Shown: one piece after another, positions 7,363 through 15,729 of the stretch
Position numbering within the stretch: position 1 is the first letter of the stretch
How the letters are laid out: every line of letters begins with the position of its first letter
Assembly (NCBI GenBank): GCA_035690725.1
Contig: DASSKF010000015.1
Span: forward strand, 1 to 25,934
DNA from: DASSKF01 sp035690725
GTDB lineage: Bacteria; Actinomycetota; Actinomycetes; Actinomycetales; Dermatophilaceae
Length of the DNA stretch: 25,934 nucleotides
Direction of reading: 5' to 3'
The notes under the pieces: generated by a model
Seen by the model: only the letters and a program-made list of their open reading frames with translations
What the model was told of the DNA's origin: nothing
The model's database searches: none
Program-made: the position numbers and the translations under genes

Positions 7363-7386
7363 GCGCCTAAAGATAGGCTGCCGCGC
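7363..7386. promoter_or_regulatory. 24-bp divergent leaderless promoter between birA and the carboxylase genes, with overlapping -10 boxes
   Basis: On the minus strand TATCTT (7370-7375) is followed by 7 nt and the birA ATG. On the plus strand TAGGCT (7374-7379) is followed by 7 nt (7380-7386) and the carboxylase ATG at 7387. The two hexamers share the central TA at 7374-7375. Each start codon sits where transcription would begin, and neither has a ribosome-binding site. The -35 regions would fall inside the coding sequence of the opposite gene and are weak. This is read directly from sequence; promoter activity is inferred. Confidence 0.65.
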
Positions 7387-9035
<1,649 letters not shown>

Positions 9036-9039
<4 letters not shown>

Positions 9040-9260
9040 GTGTCGACGGTGACGACGCGAGCCGGCCGGCGCTGCGGATCGTCCGTGGGGACGCGTCCCC
9101 CGAGGAGGTCGCGGCGCTCGTCACCGTGCTGGCGACGGTGGGCGGGGGCGAGCAGGAGCGGCCGCGGCAGGTGTCCCGCTGGGCGGCACGCGAGCGGCTC
9201 GTCGGCGCGGTGCCCGGGCACGGCCCGGGCCAGTGGCGTGCGTCGGCACTGCCCTGCTGA
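9036..9260 (+). CDS. accE: Acyl-CoA carboxylase epsilon subunit
   Basis: This is a small (74-residue) accessory subunit found with actinobacterial acyl-CoA carboxylases, where it stabilises or stimulates the alpha-beta complex. The sequence shows the family pattern: a short acidic N-terminus, the core RIVRGDASPEEVAALVTVLA (about residues 14-33), a polar middle, then WAARERLVG and a C-terminal P-G-P-G-Q-W-R-A-S motif close to the end. The ATGA overlap with the beta gene indicates translational coupling and a fixed stoichiometry. In M. tuberculosis the next gene is maf; here about 12.9 kb of other genes lie between. Confidence 0.9.
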
Positions 9261-9303
9261 CCGGCATACCGCGTCGTCCCTGCACGGAGCGCGGGGCGCG
9301 GTG

Positions 9304-9309
9304 TAGTTT
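9304..9309 (+). promoter_or_regulatory. -10 element for a likely leaderless DUF885 transcript
   Basis: TAGTTT fits TANNNT and ends 6 nt before the GTG at 9316; no ribosome-binding site is seen. This is the same arrangement as at the birA, carboxylase, regulator and GtrA starts. Confidence 0.5.
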
Positions 9310-9315
9310 CGGCCG

Positions 9316-11019
9316 GTGACCAACGACACCCCTGTTGACCGCACCCCGACCACCCGCCCGGCCACGGAGATCGACCGGCTCGCCGATGCGCACCTCGAGG
9401 CCGAGATCGAGCTGAGCCCGCTGACCGCGACCTACCTGGGCATCCCCGGGCACGACGAGGACCTCGACGACTTCTCCCCCGCCGGCCTCGCCGAGCAGTC
9501 GGCCCTGCGCCGGCGCACCCTCGGGCAGCTCGCGGCGGCCGAGCCCACCGACGACGTCGACCGGGTGACGCTCTCGGCGATGCAGGAGCGGCTCGGGCTC
9601 GCCGAGGAGATGCACGAGGCGGGGCTGGACGAGATGTCCCTCAACGTGATCGCCTCGCCGATGCAGGAGGTGCGCGACGTCTTCGACCTCATGCCGACGG
9701 CCACCGACGAGGACTGGGACGTCATCGCGGTCCGCATGGCGAAGGTGCCGCGTGCCCTGGACTCCTGGGTGGAGTCGCTGCGGGCGGCCAAGGCCAAGGG
9801 CCGGATCAGCCCGAAGCGACAGGTGCGCGCCTGCATCAAGCAGTGCCTCGAGTTCACCAGCGAGGACGGCTACTTCGCGACCCTCGTCCGGGAGGCGCGC
9901 GCCGGGGAGCAGGAGATCAGCGAGGGGGTGCGCAGCTCGCTGGAGGAGGCGGTCGGGCAGGCGTCGGACGCCTACGCGCGGCTCGCGGACACCCTGCGCA
10001 CCGAGCTGCTGGACGACGCCCCGGTGGCCGACGCCTGCGGGACGGACCGCTACCGGCTGATGTCGCGCTTCTTCCTCGGCGCCGAGGTGGACCTCGCGGA
10101 GACCTACGCCTGGGGGCAGGAGGAACTCGCGCGCATCACCGCCGAGATGGAGAAGGTGGCCGAGCAGATCAAGCCGGGCGCCACCGTCAAGGAGGCGATC
10201 GCGGCCCTCGACGACGACCCGCGCTACCAGCTGCACGGCACGTCCGAGCTGCAGCAGTGGATGCAGAGGCGCGCGGATGAAGCCGTCGCCAACCTCGCGG
10301 GCACGCACTTCGACGTCCCCGACCCGGTGCGCACGATCGAGTGCCGGATCGCGCCGACCCACACCGGCGGGATCTACTACACCGGGCCGAGCGAGGACTT
10401 CAGCCGCCCGGGACGGATGTGGTGGTCGGTGCCCCTGGGTGAGGACGTCTTCGGCACCTGGCGGGAGCTGACCACCGTCTACCACGAGGGCGTGCCCGGT
10501 CACCACCTCCAGGTCGGGCAGACGGTCTACCGCTCGGCGATCCTCAACCGCTGGCGCCGCCTCGCCGCCTGGACCTCCGGGCACGGCGAGGGCTGGGCGC
10601 TCTACGCGGAGTGGCTGATGGCCGACCTCGGCTACATGGACGATCCCGGCGACCGGATGGGCCTGCTGGACGGGCAGTCGCTGCGCGCGGCGCGGGTCGT
10701 GATCGACATCGGCGTGCACTGCGGCTTCGAGGCTCCCGAGGAGGTCGGCGGCGGTGAGTGGACCTACGAGAAGGCCTGGGAGTTCCTCACCGCGCACGCC
10801 AACCAGGGCGAGGGCCAGCTCCGGTTCGAGCTGGACCGCTACCTGGGCTGGCCGGGCCAGGCACCGTCGTACAAGGTCGGCGAGCGGCTGTGGCTGGAGC
10901 TGCGCGACGAGCTGCGGCGGCGCGAGGGCGAGGACTTCGACCTCAAGCGCTTCCACCGCCGGGCGCTCGACATCGGCGGCGTCGGCCTGGACACGCTGCG
11001 GGAGGCGCTGCTCGGCTAG
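9316..11019 (+). CDS. DUF885 family protein, putative zinc metallopeptidase-like
   Basis: The 567-residue protein has no visible signal peptide or membrane helix, so it is probably cytosolic. It belongs to the DUF885 family, whose members carry a zinc-hydrolase-like signature but have poorly known substrates. The signature is at residues 389-399 (Y-H-E-G-V-P-G-H-H-L-Q: His390, Glu391, His396, His397), and a second conserved stretch, GHGEGWALYAEWL (422-434), supplies Glu425, a candidate third ligand. A PTHTGGIYYTGPSEDFSRPGRMWW block (about 347-370) precedes them. The N-terminal half is helical and charged. The GTG at 9316 was chosen because a TAGTTT box ends 6 nt before it. The gene stands alone between the epsilon subunit and a sugar importer. 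Peptidase activity is an inference from motif only. Confidence 0.8.
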   Translation: MTNDTPVDRTPTTRPATEIDRLADAHLEAEIELSPLTATYLGIPGHDEDLDDFSPAGLAEQSALRRRTLGQLAAAEPTDDVDRVTLSAMQERLGLAEEMHEAGLDEMSLNVIASPMQEVRDVFDLMPTATDEDWDVIAVRMAKVPRALDSWVESLRAAKAKGRISPKRQVRACIKQCLEFTSEDGYFATLVREARAGEQEISEGVRSSLEEAVGQASDAYARLADTLRTELLDDAPVADACGTDRYRLMSRFFLGAEVDLAETYAWGQEELARITAEMEKVAEQIKPGATVKEAIAALDDDPRYQLHGTSELQQWMQRRADEAVANLAGTHFDVPDPVRTIECRIAPTHTGGIYYTGPSEDFSRPGRMWWSVPLGEDVFGTWRELTTVYHEGVPGHHLQVGQTVYRSAILNRWRRLAAWTSGHGEGWALYAEWLMADLGYMDDPGDRMGLLDGQSLRAARVVIDIGVHCGFEAPEEVGGGEWTYEKAWEFLTAHANQGEGQLRFELDRYLGWPGQAPSYKVGERLWLELRDELRRREGEDFDLKRFHRRALDIGGVGLDTLREALLG

Positions 11020-11036
11020 GCAGGCCTGCTGGCGGC

Positions 11037-11051
11037 CGTGAGATCCTCACG
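11037..11051. promoter_or_regulatory. 15-bp inverted repeat 18 nt after the DUF885 stop
   Basis: CGTGAG-ATC-CTCACG has perfect 6-bp arms around a 3-nt centre. It is too short and T-poor for a convincing terminator and sits in a promoter-containing gap, so it may be an operator. No protein can be assigned. Confidence 0.3.
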
Positions 11052-11095
11052 TGAAGCTCCCGGCTCGCGTCAGGCAACGACATGGTGGCGATCTG

Positions 11096-11110
11096 GTCAA
11101 CGTCGTTGAC
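11096..11110. promoter_or_regulatory. Probable operator of the sugar-importer operon
   Basis: GTCAACG-T-CGTTGAC is a perfect 7+7 inverted repeat with a 1-nt centre. Its right half contains most of a TTGACA hexamer (11106-11111), so a bound protein would cover the -35 box. LacI- and ROK-type regulators commonly control such importers, but no regulator gene is present in the window. Confidence 0.45.
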
Positions 11111-11134
11111 ACCGCTGCCATCAGGCGCGAGGGT
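11106..11134 (+). promoter_or_regulatory. Candidate promoter of the sugar-importer operon
   Basis: A perfect TTGACA (11106-11111) is followed after 17 nt by GAGGGT (11129-11134), one base from the acceptable TAGGGT. The predicted start, near 11141, leaves a leader of about 70 nt containing a strong hairpin. The -10 match is imperfect, so this is tentative. Confidence 0.35.
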
Positions 11135-11185
11135 GCAGCCGGAGGCCCTCTGGGGCACCGTCGCGCGCGGAGGGCCGCGCGCGAC
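11132..11185 (+). other. Two back-to-back hairpins in the leader of the sugar-importer operon
   Basis: Hairpin A (11132-11159) pairs GGTGC with GCACC and, inside, CCGGAG with CTCTGG (one G-U pair) around a 3-nt loop. Hairpin B starts on the next base: GTCGCGCGCGG (11160-11170), loop AGGG, CCGCGCGCGAC (11175-11185), an 11-bp perfect GC stem ending 29 nt before the ATG at 11215. They could terminate the upstream gene, attenuate the operon, or stabilise its mRNA. Neither is followed by a T run. Confidence 0.5.
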
Positions 11186-11214
11186 CACCATCCACGGGAT
11201 CGGGAAGGCTCACG

Positions 11215-12561
11215 ATGCGTCTCACCAAGCCTCGCGCGGCGGCCGCGCTCGCCATCAGTGCCACTCTCGCCCTGTCCGCCTGCGGTGGCGGGGGCGGCAG
11301 CACCGGCGCCGGCGGTGACAGCGACCAGAGCTCGGGAACCGGGGCCAGCGGCAGCAACAAGGTCCAGGTGTTCACCTGGTGGGCCGCCGGCGGCGAGAAG
11401 GCCGGGCTGGACGGGATGGTCTCCGTCTTCAAGCAGCAGTGCCCGAAGTACACGTTCGTCAACGCCGCCGTCGCCGGCGGCGGCGGCGACAAGGCCAAGA
11501 CGCTGCTGGCCAACAACCTCGAGGCCGGCAACCCGCCGAGCACCTTCCAGGCACACGCCGGGGGCGAGCTGACCGACTACATCGCCAACGGCCAGATCGA
11601 GGACATCACCTCGCTGTTCAAGGAGAACGGCTTCGACAAGGCTTTCCCGCAGAACCTGGTCGACCAGCTGACCGTCAACGGCAAGATCTACTCGGTCCCG
11701 GCCAACATCCACCGGGCCAACATGGTCTGGGTGAACCCGACCGTGCTGAAGAAGGCCGGGATCGACCCGAACACGGCGCCGGACAGCATCGACGCATGGA
11801 TCTCCGACCTTGAGCAGCTCCAGAAGGCCGGCTACGAGCACCCGCTCGCGATGTCCAAGGGCTTCGCCGAGGAGATGCTCATGGAGACCACCCTCCTGGG
11901 CGACCTCGGCGTGGAGAAGTTCAACGGGCTGTGGGACGGCTCGACGAAGTGGGACAGCAGCGAGGTCACCTCCGCGCTGAACGACTTCAAGACGCTGATG
12001 AGCTTCACCAACCCGGACCGCGACACGATGGACTGGGACGCGGCCCTGGCCAAGTACCTCTTCCCCAAGGGCGGTGAGGCGCGAGCCGGCTACCAGGTGA
12101 TGGGTGACTGGGTCCCGGCCCAGCTGATGACGCTGAACGTGCCGGAGTCCGACTACACCTACTGGCCGGCGCCGGGCACTGACGGCGTCTACCAGTGGCT
12201 GTCCGACTCGTTCACCCTCCCGGTGGACGGCAAGGACCCCGAGGGCGCCAAGTGCTGGCTGAAGGTGGTCGGCAGCCCCGAGGGGCAGAAGGCCTTCAAC
12301 ACCAAGAAGGGCTCGATCCCCGCGCGCACGGACGCCGACCCGAAGGACTACCCGAAGTACCAGCAGTGGGCGATGAAGCAGTGGAAGTCCGACGAGCTCG
12401 CCCCCTCGATGGCCCACGGCTCGGCCGGACCCGGCGCGTGGAACAACGACATCCAGACGGCGATGAGCGCCTTCAGCTCCAACCCCGACGTCGCCCAGCT
12501 GCAGCAGAAGCTGGTGCAGATGGCCCAGAAGTACTCGGGCTGGAAGAAGACGCTCGGCTGA
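11215..12561 (+). CDS. Carbohydrate ABC transporter substrate-binding lipoprotein (glucose/mannose-type, family 1)
   Basis: This extracytoplasmic lipoprotein delivers a sugar to the two permeases encoded downstream. The 448 residues start with a basic region, a hydrophobic stretch and a lipobox LSAC (Cys23 lipidated), then a Gly/Ser-rich tether to about residue 47. The mature domain begins VQVFTWWAAGGEKAGLDGM and includes the PSTFQAHAGGEL segment, the family landmark PANIHRANMVWVNP, and YWPAPGTDGVYQWLSDSF. These features resemble the glucose/mannose-binding proteins of Thermus and pseudomonads (COG1653). A GGGAAGG sequence upstream of the ATG is a modest ribosome site. The next gene starts 1 nt after the stop. 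The leader carries a hairpin and an operator-like repeat. The exact sugar is uncertain; glucose, mannose or a small oligosaccharide is plausible. Confidence 0.88.
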   Translation: MRLTKPRAAAALAISATLALSACGGGGGSTGAGGDSDQSSGTGASGSNKVQVFTWWAAGGEKAGLDGMVSVFKQQCPKYTFVNAAVAGGGGDKAKTLLANNLEAGNPPSTFQAHAGGELTDYIANGQIEDITSLFKENGFDKAFPQNLVDQLTVNGKIYSVPANIHRANMVWVNPTVLKKAGIDPNTAPDSIDAWISDLEQLQKAGYEHPLAMSKGFAEEMLMETTLLGDLGVEKFNGLWDGSTKWDSSEVTSALNDFKTLMSFTNPDRDTMDWDAALAKYLFPKGGEARAGYQVMGDWVPAQLMTLNVPESDYTYWPAPGTDGVYQWLSDSFTLPVDGKDPEGAKCWLKVVGSPEGQKAFNTKKGSIPARTDADPKDYPKYQQWAMKQWKSDELAPSMAHGSAGPGAWNNDIQTAMSAFSSNPDVAQLQQKLVQMAQKYSGWKKTLG

Positions 12562-12562
12562 G

Positions 12563-13474
12563 ATGCCCCGCAAGCTGCGCGAGTGGGGACCTGGGCTCCT
12601 GCTCATCTCCCCCTCGCTCGTCCTGGTCGCGTTCTTCGTCTACGGCATGATCGGGTGGTCGGCGAACATCTCGCTGACCAACAACAACAGCCGGTTCGAG
12701 CGTCAGATCGGCGTGGACCCGAGCGCGCACGTGGGTCTCACCAACTACGAGACGCTGCTGAGCAACTCGGGCTTCATCCAGTCGATGAAGCACATGCTGA
12801 TCCTCGCGGTGATCTACATCGCCGGGGCGCTGTTCTTCGGGCTGCTGTGGGCCATGTTGCTCGAGAAGGGGCTGAAGGCCGAAGGGCTGTTCCGCGCGGT
12901 CTACCTGTTCCCCATGGCCGTGTCGATGTTCGCCTCGGGCGTCGTCTGGAACTGGCTGCTCAACAGCGACACCGGTGCCAGTGCCTCCGGGCTGAACCAG
13001 CTGTTCGACATGATGGGGCTGGGCTTCCTCAAGAACCAGTGGTGGGTCTCCGACCCGACCTGGGGGATCGCGGCCATCGCCATTCCTGCCGTCTGGCAGC
13101 TGTCCGGCTACATCATGGCGTTGTTCCTGGCCGGGTTCCGCGGCATCCCCGGTGAGCTGCGCGAGGCGGCGCGCATCGACGGCGCCAACGAGTTCCAGCT
13201 CTACCGGCACGTGCTGTTCCCGCAGCTGTCCCCCATCGCGCTGTCGGCCATCATCATCCTCGGCCACATGTCGCTGAAGATGTTCGACATCATCATGGCG
13301 ATCTCCGGGGAGAAGAACGTGTTCACCTCGGTGCCGATGGTGATCATGTGGACGCTGACCGGGCAGCAGGACTTCGCCCAGGCGGCGGCGGTGGCGATCA
13401 TCCTGCTGGTGGCCGTGGCGCTGCTCGTCGTGCCCTACCTGGTCCACAACGCCCGCCAGGAGAAGCAGGCATGA
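12563..13474 (+). CDS. Sugar ABC transporter permease, MalF type
   Basis: One of the two membrane subunits of the importer. The 303 residues contain six predicted transmembrane helices at about 11-34, 76-99, 110-132, 167-190, 224-246 and 271-294. The cytoplasmic EAA loop that docks the ATPase is EAARIDGANEFQLYRHVLFP (201-220), with the standard E-A-A-x3-G-A and terminal L-F-P pattern. The extracellular segment between helices 1 and 2 (about 35-75) is short compared with E. coli MalF and typical of the glucose/mannose group. The ATG at 12563 is only 1 nt after the stop of the binding-protein gene, and the end overlaps the second permease gene as ATGA (13471-13474). No odd features. Confidence 0.93.
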   Translation: MPRKLREWGPGLLLISPSLVLVAFFVYGMIGWSANISLTNNNSRFERQIGVDPSAHVGLTNYETLLSNSGFIQSMKHMLILAVIYIAGALFFGLLWAMLLEKGLKAEGLFRAVYLFPMAVSMFASGVVWNWLLNSDTGASASGLNQLFDMMGLGFLKNQWWVSDPTWGIAAIAIPAVWQLSGYIMALFLAGFRGIPGELREAARIDGANEFQLYRHVLFPQLSPIALSAIIILGHMSLKMFDIIMAISGEKNVFTSVPMVIMWTLTGQQDFAQAAAVAIILLVAVALLVVPYLVHNARQEKQA

Positions 13475-14364
13475 CGACCGTCCAGACCGCCGCCGACAAG
13501 CTGCCGGCACCACCGGCGGCCGAGCGCCGGCGCAAGCCCTCGCGCGGCGAGCGCGGTGGCAAGGCCGTGCGGCTGGTGCTGCTCGTCCTCTTCCTCGTCG
13601 TGGTGCTGATCCCGGCCTACGTGCTGGTCGTGACGAGCTTCAAGTCGTTCGACGAGGCGCTCAGCCCGAACCGCTGGGCTCTGCCCACCGCGTTGTCGAC
13701 CGAGGGCTGGGCGGCGGCCTGGAAGGTGCTCAGCCCGGCCCTGCTGCGCACGGTGGCGCTCGCCGTGCCGGGCGCACTGCTCGCCTCGCTGCTCGGGTCG
13801 ATGAACGGTTTCGTGCTCTCCCGGTGGCGCTTCCCGGGTGCCAACGTGGTGTTCACGCTGATCCTGTTCGGGATGTTCATCCCCTACCAGGCGGTGATGG
13901 TGCCGCTGCTGCAGTTCCTGCCGCACACCGGGCTGCCCCAGGGCATCCCACAGCTGCTGCTGGTGCACACCGTCTACGGCATCCCCATCTGCACGCTGAT
14001 CTTCCGCAACTACTACCAGACGACGATCCCGAACGACCTCATCGAGGCGGGCCGGGTCGACGGCGCGGGGATGCTGCGGACCTTCGGGTCCCTCGTCCTG
14101 CCGCTGTCCGCGCCCGGGTTCGTGGTGACCATCATCTGGCAGTTCACCCAGATCTGGAACGACTACCTGTTCGCCGTGTTCCTCTCGAGCGAGAGCAACG
14201 GGCCGGTCATCCTGGGCCTGGCGAACCTGGCCGGGTCCCAGATCGTGCCGTACCCGGAAGTCATGGCCGGTGCCCTGCTGGTGACCGCGCCGACCCTGAT
14301 CGTCTACATCCTGCTCGGTCGCTGGTTCGTCGGCGGGCTGATGGCCGGCGCCGTCAAGAGCTGA
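13471..14364 (+). CDS. Sugar ABC transporter permease, MalG type
   Basis: Second membrane subunit of the importer, 297 residues. A basic, proline-rich cytoplasmic N-terminus of about 32 residues precedes helices at roughly 33-56, 92-116, 125-149, 157-178, 214-236 and 262-285. The EAA loop is EAGRVDGAGMLRTFGSLVLP (192-211), with the family A-to-G change at position 3. The ATG at 13471 overlaps the upstream permease as ATGA; the longer frame starting at 13348 lies inside that gene and is not used. No ATP-binding subunit follows. The operon ends 2 nt before a long hairpin, so the importer presumably borrows a shared MsiK/UgpC-type ATPase encoded elsewhere, as is known for many actinobacterial sugar importers. 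Confidence 0.93.
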   Translation: MTTVQTAADKLPAPPAAERRRKPSRGERGGKAVRLVLLVLFLVVVLIPAYVLVVTSFKSFDEALSPNRWALPTALSTEGWAAAWKVLSPALLRTVALAVPGALLASLLGSMNGFVLSRWRFPGANVVFTLILFGMFIPYQAVMVPLLQFLPHTGLPQGIPQLLLVHTVYGIPICTLIFRNYYQTTIPNDLIEAGRVDGAGMLRTFGSLVLPLSAPGFVVTIIWQFTQIWNDYLFAVFLSSESNGPVILGLANLAGSQIVPYPEVMAGALLVTAPTLIVYILLGRWFVGGLMAGAVKS

Positions 14365-14366
14365 CC

Positions 14367-14445
14367 CACCGACCGGACACCCGGCGCGAGAGCGCACTCG
14401 GCCCTGCGAGCCGAGAACCCTCGCGCAACGGGTGTCCGGTCGGTG
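14367..14445. terminator. 79-nt nested hairpin between convergent sugar-transport operons (putative bidirectional terminator)
   Basis: The outer arms 14367-14383 and 14429-14445 are perfect 17-nt inverted repeats (CACCGACCGGACACCCG and its complement). They continue directly into a second 7-bp stem, GCGCGAG (14384-14390) with CTCGCGC (14420-14426), interrupted only by a 2-nt AA bulge on the right. A third stem, CTCGGC (14397-14402) with GCCGAG (14410-14415), closes a 7-nt loop. The structure begins 2 nt after the stop of the plus-strand permease and ends flush against the stop of the minus-strand permease. There is no T run, as is common for actinobacterial terminators. Confidence 0.7.
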
Positions 14446-15729
14446 TCAGGCGGCGAGCCCGTGCCCTGCACGCCCGCGCCGCGCTATCGCGTCGATGGAC
14501 ACGGCCGCGAGCAGGACGAGAGCGGTCACGACGTACTTGGAGGCCGCTGACACACTGAGCAGCCCCATGCCGTTGTCGATGCCCGCGATGACCAGGGCGC
14601 CGAGCACACCGTGGATGATCTTGCCGCGCCCGCCGAAGAGGCTGGTGCCACCGATCACCGCTCCGGCGATGGCATAGAGGACGTAGATGCCGCCGTCGAA
14701 GCTGGTGGAGATCGAGTTGAGCCGGGACAGGAACATGAGTCCGGCCATGCCGGTGGTGAGGCCGGCGAGACCGAAGATGGTCGTCCGGACGAAGGCGAGC
14801 TTCACGCCCGCCCGCCGCGCGGCCTCGGCGTTCCCGCCGACGGCGTAGACGTAGCGCCCGAACCGGGTCCGGGTCATCAGGAACGTCCACAGCAGCAGCA
14901 CGCCGAGCACGATCGGCACGACCCACGGCACTCCCTCGATGGGGTTGACCGAGCCACGGTCGATGTTGCACAACCAGACCACGATCGCCCCCACGACGAG
15001 CACCACCAGGATGCGCAGCACCACGACGGGAGTGGGACGCGAGGCCAGGCCGCTGGCCCGACGGCGACGCCAGTTCGTCAACTCCACCGCGACGAAGGCG
15101 ACGGCCGCGATCGCGTAGAACAGCCACCCGACCCAAGGCGCCAGCAGTCCGTTGGCGAAGTTGAAGATCGTCTGGCTGTTGACCGGGATGGTGCCGCCGT
15201 TGCCGAGCACGAGGAGCATCACGCCCTGCCAGCCGAGGAAGCCGGCCAAGGTGACGACGAACGAGGGCACGCCGACCCGGGCCACGATCACGCCCTGCAA
15301 CAGGCCGATCAGGGTGGTCACCACCAGGGCGGCGAGGCAGGCCGCCCACCACGGCCAGCCCTTGCTGGCCAGCACGGCGCAGGTCACCGCGGCGACCCCG
15401 GCCACGAAGCCGAGGGACAGGTCGACCTCTCCGAGCAGCAGGACGAAGACCGCCGCCATCGCCATCAGCATGTACGGCGCTCCCTGCACCAGCAGGTTGG
15501 CGAAGTTCCCGGGGGTGAGGAACGCCCCGGAGAGGGAGCCGAAGACGATCGCGATCGCGACCAGTCCGATGATGACCGGCAGCAGGCCGGTGTCGCCGCC
15601 ACGCAGGCGCGCGAGGTAACCGCGGAAGTACTCGCCGGCGGTGACGTCGACGGCCAGCTCGCTGGTGGCGATCTCCTCGATGTCCGCGTCCGGGTCGGGG
15701 CGGGGCTCCTCGGTCAGGATCCGACTCAT
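14446..15729 (-). CDS. xylH: Pentose (D-xylose-type) ABC transporter permease
   Basis: Membrane subunit of the second sugar importer, 427 residues, of the ribose/xylose (RbsC/XylH) family. After a long acidic cytoplasmic N-terminus (about 48 residues), some ten or more hydrophobic helices follow. Family landmarks are APYMLMAMAAVFVLLLGEVDLSLG (about 83-106), VPSFVVTLAGFLGWQG, the RTRFGRYVYAVGGNAEAARRAGV loop that meets the ATPase, and GAVIGGTSLFGGRGKI near the C-terminus. The long middle segment between helices fits XylH better than the shorter RbsC. The ATG at 15729 overlaps the ATPase stop as ATGA. The stop codon abuts the hairpin shared with the opposing operon. Substrate is inferred from the neighbouring XylF-like protein; arabinose or another pentose remains possible. 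Confidence 0.88.
   Translation of the reverse strand: MSRILTEEPRPDPDADIEEIATSELAVDVTAGEYFRGYLARLRGGDTGLLPVIIGLVAIAIVFGSLSGAFLTPGNFANLLVQGAPYMLMAMAAVFVLLLGEVDLSLGFVAGVAAVTCAVLASKGWPWWAACLAALVVTTLIGLLQGVIVARVGVPSFVVTLAGFLGWQGVMLLVLGNGGTIPVNSQTIFNFANGLLAPWVGWLFYAIAAVAFVAVELTNWRRRRASGLASRPTPVVVLRILVVLVVGAIVVWLCNIDRGSVNPIEGVPWVVPIVLGVLLLWTFLMTRTRFGRYVYAVGGNAEAARRAGVKLAFVRTTIFGLAGLTTGMAGLMFLSRLNSISTSFDGGIYVLYAIAGAVIGGTSLFGGRGKIIHGVLGALVIAGIDNGMGLLSVSAASKYVVTALVLLAAVSIDAIARRGRAGHGLAA

Noticed and set aside
11020..11029. GCAGGCCTGC palindrome directly after the DUF885 stop, considered as a terminator.
   Set aside because: A 10-bp self-complementary sequence without a loop or T run cannot form a useful terminator hairpin.
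14384..14426. The region between the convergent sugar operons considered as a CRISPR-like or attachment repeat.
   Set aside because: It is a single nested hairpin with no repeated units or spacers and no integrase or cas gene nearby.
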